A stretch of DNA of 21,454 nt from a candidate division TA06 bacterium SM23_40 (GTDB lineage Bacteria; LJUI01; SM1-40): assembly GCA_001303705.1 (NCBI GenBank), contig LJUI01000053.1, forward strand, positions 1 to 21,454, in the 5' to 3' direction. The position numbers and the translations under genes are program-made. Under the pieces are notes generated by a model. That model saw only the letters and a program-made list of their open reading frames with translations. It searched no databases and had not been told where the DNA came from. The stretch's first letter is position 1; each line of letters begins with the position of its first letter. Shown piece after piece: positions 8,069-15,348 of this stretch.

Positions 8069-9424
8069 TCAGTCGACGAGGGACCGCCCGTCCACATCTG
8101 ACGGAATGGGCACCCTGAGCAGGGAAAGCACGGTCGGCATCACATCGACGATCGAGAACTCGTCACGCGTGATCTCTTCTCCTCTGATGAATAGAAACGC
8201 ATCCTCAAAGGTGTGCATCCCGACAAGCTCTCCCTTATGCGTCAGCTCGGGCCTGTTCAGCGCTCCCTTCAGATCGTAGCCCCTCCGGGGTACGGCAATC
8301 AGATCCGGCGCCGCGTCGAATGAATCACCGAAATATATCTCCTCTCTCTTCACAACCTTCTCGATCATCTGTTCGCCACTGTCGGGATCAGTCAGCTCGG
8401 CGAGTCCCTCGGCGAGCTCGGCCCGCACCCTTTCGTACTCATCCCCCGGTGCCACGCTCCCCTTCGGCTCCCTCCCACGAAGATTCACATAGATGCGACC
8501 CGGGTCGAGGCTGAACGCCCGGGACCGCTCGTCGATCTCCTTGATGGACTGCTCGTTCTGATTATCGAAGACGAGCCATCCCCCATCGACAAGCCAATGG
8601 TTGATGTACACTTCCTTCTTCAGGGTGCAGAATCCATGGTCCGAGAGCACTGCCAACGTTGTTCTCCCATCGAGTCGGGAGACCAGGCCCGCGATCATCT
8701 CATCGATCTTCCGGTAGTAATCAAGAAATGCGGCAGCGTACGGCCCTTCACCAAGCTCCATCTGTTCCCAGAGAAAGTGATTGATCCTGTCCGTGCCCAT
8801 GAAGTGGGTCATGAAGAAGTCCCACTCTTCGTGTTCCATGAGGTAGAACATCGTCGCCGCCCGTCTCGACAAGACTTCGTTGAGGTCATCCAGAAACGGC
8901 GTCTTGTCCTTCTCCCTTCCCTTCCATGGATCGACATCGATGCGATATCCGAGTTCCGAGAGTTTCCGCGCGAGCTGCCGAGGATACGTTGCCTTGTTGA
9001 GGTCCGGGGACAGAAAGCAGCCGACGAGGAAGCCGTTAACCTCGCGAGGCGGATACGTCACGGGAACGTTCATCACACCCACGCGTCTGCCGGTCCGCCC
9101 GATCACCTCCCACAGCGTGTCGCTCTTCATATCGGTGGAGAGCGGTATGTAGGTATCATAGGTTCGAGGCCGCCGATCCTGGAATCCGTATATGTTGTGT
9201 TTCCCCGGATTCTTCCCTGTCATGAACGACGACCACGCCACCGAGGAAACGGTAGGCAGCACGGAGTTCATCCGCTTCCACGAACCATCCCCGAACAGGC
9301 GACCGAGATGGGAGAAGACACTCTCTCCGATCATCCTGTTGACAAACGAATAGGGCACCCCATCGAGGCCCACAACCACCACACGTCTCTTTCCTCCTCT
9401 CCGCAATCCTCCCAGAAATCGCAT
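8069..9424 (-). CDS. AlkP-superfamily phosphohydrolase-like enzyme 5, short form without C-terminal tail
   Basis: 451 aa from an ATG with GAGGAG upstream. About 90-130 residues shorter than enzymes 1-4: the insert after the SDHG motif is compact, and the protein ends at the close of the catalytic domain (DVDGRSLVD), with no acidic LGY tail. Motifs are complete: Asp21 in GLDGVP, Ser60 as nucleophile in LPTVSSVAW, Asp212/His216 in DRINH, Asp262-His263 in SDHGFC, late His in GMHTFED. The N-terminus is basic (two Arg/Lys-Gly runs before the first strand) but has no hydrophobic core, so it is probably cytosolic. It lies 89 nt downstream of cysC. Together with enzyme 6 it forms a second, shorter subgroup. 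The substrate is unknown. Confidence 0.87.
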   Translation of the reverse strand: MRFLGGLRRGGKRRVVVVGLDGVPYSFVNRMIGESVFSHLGRLFGDGSWKRMNSVLPTVSSVAWSSFMTGKNPGKHNIYGFQDRRPRTYDTYIPLSTDMKSDTLWEVIGRTGRRVGVMNVPVTYPPREVNGFLVGCFLSPDLNKATYPRQLARKLSELGYRIDVDPWKGREKDKTPFLDDLNEVLSRRAATMFYLMEHEEWDFFMTHFMGTDRINHFLWEQMELGEGPYAAAFLDYYRKIDEMIAGLVSRLDGRTTLAVLSDHGFCTLKKEVYINHWLVDGGWLVFDNQNEQSIKEIDERSRAFSLDPGRIYVNLRGREPKGSVAPGDEYERVRAELAEGLAELTDPDSGEQMIEKVVKREEIYFGDSFDAAPDLIAVPRRGYDLKGALNRPELTHKGELVGMHTFEDAFLFIRGEEITRDEFSIVDVMPTVLSLLRVPIPSDVDGRSLVD

Positions 9425-9513
9425 AACTCACTTTCTCCTCAAGCCCTGAGTGCGATCAAGCGAGCTGCCAACGAGAACGGCCACCCGCGGCCCGCGGATA
9501 GCCAGAAAGAGAC

Positions 9514-10131
9514 CTAGAGATACCCGAGGTTTGTCAATCGTTCCTTGACTTTCTCCTCCTCCTCCTTGGTATAGACTCCCTCTCCGCCTTCGGCCGTCTC
9601 CCCCTCCCCGAGGTACCCGAGCTCACGCAGCTTAGCCATCACCTTCTGCGCACTCTCCCCGGGAGCCTCTTTGTCAGTATCGACGACTACCTCCGGGGCG
9701 AGCGGCTCTTCATATGGATCGTCTATCCCTGTGAATCCCTGTATCTCACCGGCGCGGGCCTTCTTGTACATGCCCTTCACATCCCTCTGCTCGCATACCT
9801 CCACCGGGCAGCGGACATACACCTCCACGAAATTACCGATCTCCATACGCGCGTGGTCGCGGATCGCCCGATAGGGTGAGATCGCAGCGGCGATGGTGGC
9901 AGCGCCGTTTCGGGTGAGGAGCTTGCAGACAAACGCGATCCGCTTGATGTTCGTATCCCGGTCCTCTTTGCTGAAGCCCAGTCCCTTGCTCAGGTTTGTG
10001 CGCACCACGTCGCCATCCAACACTTCGACGTTTCGACCGGTCGCTCGGATCTCTTTCTCCACGATCTGCGAGACGGTTGTCTTGCCCGAACACGGCAACC
10101 CGGTGAACCAGACAGTGAACCCCTTGGCCAT
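9514..10131 (-). CDS. cysC: Adenylyl-sulfate (APS) kinase with an added C-terminal LGYL tail
   Basis: 205 aa, ATG start with AAAGGAG 6 nt upstream. It phosphorylates APS with ATP to give PAPS, the universal sulfate donor. Evidence: P-loop GLPCSGKTT at 11-19, the DGD motif at 39-41, the [16 protein letters not shown] segment at 50-65, the SPYRAIRD segment at 85-92, and the [14 protein letters not shown](Q)[10 protein letters not shown] region at about 117-141 that binds APS. The usual APS kinase fold ends at about residue 174 (KLRELGYLG). Then follow about 12 Gly/Glu-rich residues and an extra 19-residue segment (187-205) that matches the tails of the neighbouring AlkP-like enzymes. It lies 22 nt downstream of enzyme 6, in the same operon as sat. 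No sulfate-reduction genes are seen, so PAPS is more likely used for sulfation. Confidence 0.93.
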   Translation of the reverse strand: MAKGFTVWFTGLPCSGKTTVSQIVEKEIRATGRNVEVLDGDVVRTNLSKGLGFSKEDRDTNIKRIAFVCKLLTRNGAATIAAAISPYRAIRDHARMEIGNFVEVYVRCPVEVCEQRDVKGMYKKARAGEIQGFTGIDDPYEEPLAPEVVVDTDKEAPGESAQKVMAKLRELGYLGEGETAEGGEGVYTKEEEEKVKERLTNLGYL

Positions 10132-10153
10132 TCTCGACTCCTTTCCTCTTCGC

Positions 10154-11542
10154 TCAACTGATGGCCTTCCCTTCCATATCGCCGGGGATATCGATACCTA
10201 ACAGACTGAGGACTGTCGGCCCGCAATCTACGATGTGCAACCCCTCGAGCCTGCCCTTCGGCGCTCCATCCGGATTGTGCATGATGAAGATGCCGTACTC
10301 CGCGTGGTTCGCGTCGTCCGGGCCGGTATCGTTCTCAAAGGTATGCACGGTATCGAGGCCGATGCTCCCCACCGACCGCCAATCGAGATCGCCGAAGTAG
10401 ACGATGAGATCTGGAGGAATCCCCTTCACCTCTGAATAGATCTCCTGAGGCCTGAAGACGCGCGTTCCGATATTGCGCCCCTCGGGATCTTCGATCGCCT
10501 CCAACTTCTCCTTCAGCTCATCCCGCACCTTCTCGTAGTCCTGAGGAGCAATGATGCCGGCCGGCTCCCGATTCTTCACGTTCAGGAACAGCCGGCCGTA
10601 GTAACCTCCATCCCCCCAAGCCATGGTATTCGCCCAGTCTATATCGTCCGGCTCGAGCCGTCGGACCCGGTCCGGCCTCTTCTTCAGGCGGAGATAGCCC
10701 TCCCGGATCAGCCACTCATTGAAACAGATGCCGCCATCCATCTTCTTGGCGCCATGATCGGATACGACCATTACCGCGGTGCGATCATCGACGAGATCGA
10801 GTGTCTTGCCGACCTCGTCGTCCACATACCGGTAGTAGTCGAGGATGGCAGACTCATAGCGTGACCCTCGTTGGTACTTCGGATGCTCTGTGTCGAAGTA
10901 CTTCCAGAATCCATGGTGTATCCTGTCGATTCCCATGTCGACCACCATGAAGAAGTCCCATGGCTTCTTTCGCATAAGGTATCTCGTCAACTCGAACCGG
11001 TTGGCTGTCATCTCGTAGATCTGCTTCAGCAGGGAATCTTTGTCGTCTGTGCGGAAGTTGTCTACGTCGAGGATATATCCGCCAATTGCTTCATTGATCT
11101 CCTGCTTCAGGCTTGCCGGATAGGTGTACTCGCTGTCAGTACTCGGCGTGAGGAAGCACGTCACCAGGTACCCATTGACTGGTTTGGGCGGATAGGTCTG
11201 AGGCACACCCAGGACCACCACGTCCCTGCCGTGACGCGACAGGATATCCCAGACTGCATCCTCCCTCACCAGCGTCGAATTGGCGAAAACAAGCTTGCTG
11301 TATGAGTAGTCGCCCCGGTTTCGGAAGCCATAGAATCCAAGCCTTCCCGGATTCTTGCTCGTCATCATTGACGTCCACGCAGGGACAGTGATCGGCGGCA
11401 CGATCGTCTGGAGTGGTCCGTACGCCCCTCGCGCCATCACACTGCTGAGGTTCGGGAGCCGATCCCGCCACCGATCGAAGACAAGCTGCGGAGTGGCACA
11501 GTCCAGTCCGATCACAAGAACCCTCTTCGTTTCACTTCCCAT
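10154..11542 (-). CDS. AlkP-superfamily phosphohydrolase-like enzyme 6, short form, between sat and cysC
   Basis: 462 aa, ATG start with GGAGGTCA 7 nt upstream. Motifs: Asp14 in GLDCAT (Cys where the others have Gly or Ser), nucleophile Thr52 in PPITVPAW, Asp206/His210 in DRIHH, Asp262-His263 in SDHGAK, late His in ANHAEYG. The otherwise frequent TGK after the nucleophile helix is TSK here. The protein stops right after the catalytic domain (DMEGKAIS), so it lacks the shared tail, although the next gene, cysC, has it. Its place between the two PAPS-forming genes (33 nt after sat, 22 nt before cysC) makes it the family member most likely to act on a sulfate-activation intermediate or by-product such as APS, PAPS or PAP. 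That role is inferred from position only. No signal peptide. Confidence 0.88.
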   Translation of the reverse strand: MGSETKRVLVIGLDCATPQLVFDRWRDRLPNLSSVMARGAYGPLQTIVPPITVPAWTSMMTSKNPGRLGFYGFRNRGDYSYSKLVFANSTLVREDAVWDILSRHGRDVVVLGVPQTYPPKPVNGYLVTCFLTPSTDSEYTYPASLKQEINEAIGGYILDVDNFRTDDKDSLLKQIYEMTANRFELTRYLMRKKPWDFFMVVDMGIDRIHHGFWKYFDTEHPKYQRGSRYESAILDYYRYVDDEVGKTLDLVDDRTAVMVVSDHGAKKMDGGICFNEWLIREGYLRLKKRPDRVRRLEPDDIDWANTMAWGDGGYYGRLFLNVKNREPAGIIAPQDYEKVRDELKEKLEAIEDPEGRNIGTRVFRPQEIYSEVKGIPPDLIVYFGDLDWRSVGSIGLDTVHTFENDTGPDDANHAEYGIFIMHNPDGAPKGRLEGLHIVDCGPTVLSLLGIDIPGDMEGKAIS

Positions 11543-11575
11543 CGTTCACTGACCTCCGGCATTCAGGCGATGCAA

Positions 11576-12736
11576 TCACAATTGCTGATAGTATTCGCGG
11601 AGTATCTCCACAACCTCCGGCCGCGAGAATTCCACCGGCAGATCCTCACCCTTCTTGAGGAGCTCACGAACCTTCGTGCCGCTCAGGTACACGTGATCGG
11701 ACTCTTTGTGAGGACACGTCTTGAACGAAGCCATAGTCTGACATCTCTTGCAATAGAATGCGTTGTCGAAAAAGAGCGGCCTGATACCCAATTCCTCTTC
11801 GGTGAAGTCGTCGAATATCTTCTGGGCATCGAATGGGCCGTAGTACTTCCCGACGCCCGCGTGGTCGCGGCCGACGATGAAGTGGGTGCAGCCATAGTTC
11901 TTCCGCATGATCGAATGGAAGATCGCCTCCATGGGACCGGCGTAGCGCATCGCAGCCGGCAGCACGATGAGCGCCGTCCTGTCCCCTGGATAGTAACCCT
12001 CGAGCAAGACCTCATAGCATCGCATGCGGACCTCGGCCGGGATGTCATCCTTTTTCGTCTCCCCGACAAGAGGATGAAGCAGGAGGCCGTCGCATATCTC
12101 CAGGGCACACTTCTGTATATATTCGTGAGCCCGATGGACCGGATTTCTCGTCTGGAAGCCCACAACCGTCTCCCAGCCCTTCGACCTGAACAGCTCCCTC
12201 GATTGGGCGGGATCGAGCCGATACTTCTTGAAGTCGTCGTGCCGCGGCCTCTCGAGAACAGTAACCTTACCGCCCAGCGTGATCTCTGCTGTCTCATACA
12301 GGCGAGCAACCCCGGGATGATTGGCATCGGTCGTCCCGAAGACCGCCTGCGCCTCCTCCTCTCTATTCCGTCTATAGACGTCCTCCACCTCGATAATGCC
12401 GAGGCGCTTCCCGGTGTCATCGACCAGGGCTACATCCACTCCCTCCTTAATCTTGGCCGCCTCCTCCTGCGTCGCTGAGAGCGTGATCGGAATGGTCCAG
12501 ACAGTCCCGTCGACAAGGCGGTGCTCTCTCACCACTGTACGGTAGTCCTTCTCACACATGTAGCCCTCGAGAGGGCTGAATCCTCCGATGGCGAGCAGCT
12601 CGAGATCCGAGAGTTCGGTGCCCTTCAAACGGATCGCAGGCAGCTCACCAATGCGCGCACTCAGCCCCTCCCGAGCCTCACCATCGACCAGTCGGTTGAC
12701 TAATTTCCCACCGTGTGGCGAGATCTGCTCGTGCAT
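11576..12736 (-). CDS. sat: Sulfate adenylyltransferase (ATP sulfurylase), homo-oligomeric Sat/Met3 type
   Basis: 386 aa. It makes APS and pyrophosphate from ATP and sulfate, the first step of sulfate activation. The chosen ATG at 12736 has GGAGGAAG directly upstream; an open frame extends to 12799 but encodes an atypical N-terminus. Signatures: the catalytic [10 protein letters not shown] loop at 195-204 (HxxH nucleotidyltransferase motif) and GRDHAGVG at 289-296. Near the C-terminus C329-x2-C332-x8-C341-P-H343 resembles the zinc-binding knot known from thermophilic and many bacterial ATP sulfurylases. There is no fused APS-kinase domain; a separate cysC follows two genes later. This is the single-subunit family, distinct from the CysD/CysN heterodimer. 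It lies 63 nt after the lipoprotein gene and 33 nt before AlkP-like enzyme 6. Confidence 0.95.
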   Translation of the reverse strand: MHEQISPHGGKLVNRLVDGEAREGLSARIGELPAIRLKGTELSDLELLAIGGFSPLEGYMCEKDYRTVVREHRLVDGTVWTIPITLSATQEEAAKIKEGVDVALVDDTGKRLGIIEVEDVYRRNREEEAQAVFGTTDANHPGVARLYETAEITLGGKVTVLERPRHDDFKKYRLDPAQSRELFRSKGWETVVGFQTRNPVHRAHEYIQKCALEICDGLLLHPLVGETKKDDIPAEVRMRCYEVLLEGYYPGDRTALIVLPAAMRYAGPMEAIFHSIMRKNYGCTHFIVGRDHAGVGKYYGPFDAQKIFDDFTEEELGIRPLFFDNAFYCKRCQTMASFKTCPHKESDHVYLSGTKVRELLKKGEDLPVEFSRPEVVEILREYYQQL

Positions 12737-12799
12737 CGTCTTCCTCCACACTGTCAGGAGCGGACGCTGACCCGCGGCTGCCCTACAGCAGCGCCGCAA

Positions 12800-14071
12800 T
12801 CATCCGCCGCTCGTCGTCACCGCCACCTCCTCATTACCAGTTGAAAGCCCGTACGTATCGTACACAAACAGCCTGAAGTAGTACGTCGTCGCCGGAATCA
12901 GACTCCGGACGGTATAAGACGTTGCCCCCACATCCGTGATCGAGACGATCAGCTCCCCGTTCTCCTCGGTGACGCCCGGTTCAGGCCCCATGTAGAGATT
13001 GTAGGAGGCAAAGTCCACGTCCCCCGACTCGCTCCAGAAGAGGCGAACGGTATCCGGCCCGACGACGAATGGCGGAGCGAACTCGACGCCATGCGGGGGC
13101 TCATTGATCGTTATCCTGCTCGAGGCAGCCACGGGTGTCGCCTGGTTCATGGCTACATCAGTGAAGGCCCCGACAACAAGCGCGTCGAAGACCTCATCAC
13201 CGGACTGCACAACGTAGTCTACCTCGTATACCCCATCGTCCGGCTGTACATCACCACCCGTACCATCATCCCACAGAAAGATGAAGTGCTGATCTCGGAA
13301 CGCTACCCGTGCTGTCCCGCCTGGCTCCCCTGCGACGACCGTGAAGTGTATGATATCGCCAACCAACATAACCTCTCCGCCCGTATCCTCTGTCACCTCA
13401 TCGATATGTGCGTAGGTGTCGAGGATGATACTGTCCGAGACGGGAGCGGTCGCCAGGCCGCCGCCATCGCGGAACCGGGCGTAGCTGTACTTCATTCCAT
13501 CCCCTGCCGTCAGCGTCCAATCGATAGGTCCCTCAGAAAACGGCTGCCACTCGGCTCCCTGGAAGGTCTCGTCATTGCTCAGAATCATCTCGACGATATC
13601 GGCGAAGGCAGAGAGGGTGAGGACGACGGATCGTGAGTTCGTGTACGCCTCGCCACCATTGATGGTGATGGAATAGCTACGGGGCACGGCCGATACGGGA
13701 CCAGCACGATGCCCCTCGATCCCGCGTTCATCGACCGCGCCTACGAGGTACGAGAACTCAATACCGTTGACCAGACCCTCGTCCACATACGAGAGGTCAG
13801 TCGTGGCGGCGAGCCTCCTGGGCCCCCCGGATCCAATGTGACTGCGATAGACTAGGAAATGATCGACAGCCGAGAGATCGCCGTACCGCCAGCTCAGCGT
13901 CACACTGCGATTCCCCGGCACCGCAACGAGTGAGTCCGGCGCCGGCAATGCAGAGCCACCGCCGTCTGGATCCCCGGGGTTAAGAAAGACCGGCGGTGCA
14001 TGCTGCTTGTCACAGGAGACAAGCCCTGCCAGCGCCAACAGGCCGCTGGCAAGACTCAGAGCGATCTTCAT
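12800..14071 (-). CDS. Lipoprotein with fibronectin type III and Ig-like domains
   Basis: 423 aa, ATG start with GGGAG upstream. The signal sequence ends in the lipobox LVSC, with Cys20 as lipidation site. Asp at the +2 position would favour inner-membrane retention by the rule known from E. coli; whether that rule holds here is uncertain. A short Pro/Gly-rich spacer leads to a first FN3 domain (about 44-130, with SVTLSW and FLVYRS). Next comes a region (about 136-215) beginning INGGEAYTNS that resembles a repeat common in secreted proteins of environmental bacteria. A beta-rich segment containing DDGVYEVDY (about 225-320) and a second FN3 domain (about 325-420, with TYYFRLFVYD) follow. It probably acts as a structural or binding protein on the periplasmic or outer face. 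Its position directly before sat is unusual, and a link to sulfation is only inferred. Confidence 0.8.
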   Translation of the reverse strand: MKIALSLASGLLALAGLVSCDKQHAPPVFLNPGDPDGGGSALPAPDSLVAVPGNRSVTLSWRYGDLSAVDHFLVYRSHIGSGGPRRLAATTDLSYVDEGLVNGIEFSYLVGAVDERGIEGHRAGPVSAVPRSYSITINGGEAYTNSRSVVLTLSAFADIVEMILSNDETFQGAEWQPFSEGPIDWTLTAGDGMKYSYARFRDGGGLATAPVSDSIILDTYAHIDEVTEDTGGEVMLVGDIIHFTVVAGEPGGTARVAFRDQHFIFLWDDGTGGDVQPDDGVYEVDYVVQSGDEVFDALVVGAFTDVAMNQATPVAASSRITINEPPHGVEFAPPFVVGPDTVRLFWSESGDVDFASYNLYMGPEPGVTEENGELIVSITDVGATSYTVRSLIPATTYYFRLFVYDTYGLSTGNEEVAVTTSGG

Positions 14072-14135
14072 CGACTACTCCCTACAGAGCCAATCTTTGC
14101 GCCAGCGGGGGATGACGCAGATGAGAGAGCGCAGG

Positions 14136-14945
14136 TCAATGGCAGGGCCACCACTGGAATGCGATACTGACACCGAGCGAGAAGTCCATCGGTTCCGGCG
14201 CAGCGCCGCCACTCGAAACCGAGCTATAGCGGCCAGCGCTGACGCCTACCTCCACGCCAGCCGGGTCGTACACGACAGCGTCAATGACGGCAATCGCCCA
14301 GATTCCGGCGGCGACATAGGTGGCGTAGTTCATGTAGTCATGTGAACGTTCCACATTCCGATAGTTCTTCTCAACTTCCTGCCGAAGCCTCACAATATCG
14401 CCAACATAGGTGGCCTCTTCATACCGAAGTACCGACTCTTCGTATCGCTCGACTTCGTCCTGGTAGTTCCGCCTCAGTAGATACGCCGATCCGGCGGCGA
14501 GTATCTCGCCGCAAATGAAGGTCCAGCCTTTTCGGTTCTCTCCCGCGTACAACTGCCCCCATCCCGGTATGACGAGCGAACGGGCCGCGGCGCTCATCCT
14601 GCTCTTGGGCGCAAGGGCAAAGGCTAGACGCAGCGTGTCGCCGGCGACAAGTCCTACGTCGAGCGTCCTCGTCTCAAATCTCGGATGCTCGATCGTCAGA
14701 CGGTAGCTTCCTCCGGGCAAGTCACTGCAGCGAAACGGAGTATATCCCCTCACCGTCAGTATGCCGGACAGGCACACCGAAGTTCTCGCCGGTGCTGTAT
14801 CCAGCACGATCGCAGCGCCATCATAGCCGAGCCCGCCTCCCGAGATTCCACCTACCGCCGCGGCAGATCCAGCGCACCCCTCACCCCACATGCCCGTGAT
14901 GAAAAAGGCCAAACACACGACAGCCAACGTCGGAAGCATCTTCAC
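14136..14945 (-). CDS. PEGA-domain plus DUF5683-like membrane-associated protein
   Basis: 269 aa from the GTG at 14945, with GAGGGAAG 6 nt upstream. An open frame reaches 15098 but lacks a signal peptide and a ribosome site. Residues 1-24 are a signal peptide or membrane anchor ending in a Cys (GEGC), a poor lipobox. Residues about 45-112 look like a PEGA-type surface beta domain (LPGGSYRLTIEH). Residues about 121-160 carry the RSLVIPGWGQLYAGENRKGW signature of DUF5683-type proteins, running into a hydrophobic helix. A charged, Tyr/Glu-rich coiled-coil-like stretch (about 161-205) precedes another hydrophobic helix (about 207-226). Function is unknown. It is first in the operon behind a strong promoter and a structured leader. 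The final residues (WWPCH) include an unpaired Cys. Confidence 0.78.
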   Translation of the reverse strand: MKMLPTLAVVCLAFFITGMWGEGCAGSAAAVGGISGGGLGYDGAAIVLDTAPARTSVCLSGILTVRGYTPFRCSDLPGGSYRLTIEHPRFETRTLDVGLVAGDTLRLAFALAPKSRMSAAARSLVIPGWGQLYAGENRKGWTFICGEILAAGSAYLLRRNYQDEVERYEESVLRYEEATYVGDIVRLRQEVEKNYRNVERSHDYMNYATYVAAGIWAIAVIDAVVYDPAGVEVGVSAGRYSSVSSGGAAPEPMDFSLGVSIAFQWWPCH

Positions 14946-15165
14946 GATCGTCTTCCCTCGCTTTGAGCTGCATGTCTGCGTCAAGCGGCCCGAAGGCCCT
15001 GCCCCCCTGTCATCCGGCGCCAATTGCAGATCGGGACGTTCGACCCCTGCAATAAAAGGTGGTGCAACAGATTGGCGCTGCACCAACGAGGCACACAATC
15101 TTCGCTGATTGGCCTAGGTCTCTGCAGCGACAGGCGTTCCGTCCCTGGGGAGAAACGCCACACGT
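14946..15165 (-). promoter_or_regulatory. About 217-nt structured 5' leader of the PEGA-to-flippase operon
   Basis: This untranslated stretch lies between the promoter at 15169-15198 and the GTG at 14945. On the minus strand TGGTGCA (15079-15085 region) pairs with TGCACCA (15060-15066) to give a 7-bp hairpin, followed within 2 nt by TTTT and then ATT, so it is a weak terminator-like element. The loop of that hairpin holds GCGCCAAT (15071-15078), which is perfectly complementary to ATTGGCGC further downstream (15017-15024). The two pairings could compete or form a pseudoknot, as in transcription-attenuation or riboswitch leaders. No known riboswitch consensus was recognised. Confidence 0.4.
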
Positions 15166-15168
15166 CTA

Positions 15169-15198
15169 AGTATGCCACTGTCATAGACTAGTTGTCAA
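15169..15198 (-). promoter_or_regulatory. Sigma70-type promoter for the PEGA/sat/cysC operon
   Basis: On the minus strand a perfect TTGACA -35 box (15193-15198) is followed after 18 bp by CATACT (15169-15174). The predicted start is near 15162, giving a leader of about 217 nt. It lies between the broken glycosylphosphotransferase gene and the first gene of the long operon, where a promoter is expected. Confidence 0.6.
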
Positions 15199-15216
15199 TA
15201 GCGAAAACCCCTGCTC

Positions 15217-15301
15217 GGCCTGTCGGGGCCGCAGGCCTCTGTCCACGTAGCAAAGCGGCCGCCTCACTGGACGGCCAGTCGGATAGACGCGCAAATGCGC
15301 G
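15217..15301. promoter_or_regulatory. Two inverted repeats upstream of the operon promoter
   Basis: GGCCTG and CAGGCC (15217-15222 and 15232-15237) form a stem about 19 bp upstream of the -35 box. On the minus strand a TTTT follows some way after it, so it may be a weak terminator of the upstream gene. Farther up, CGCGCA-AA-TGCGCG (15288-15301) is a perfect 6+6 inverted repeat. Either could be an operator or the end of the upstream transcript. Evidence is structural only. Confidence 0.25.
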
Positions 15302-15348
15302 CCCATTCTGGTCAGTGCACACGCCAATCGCCACCCAGAGGCAGGCGG

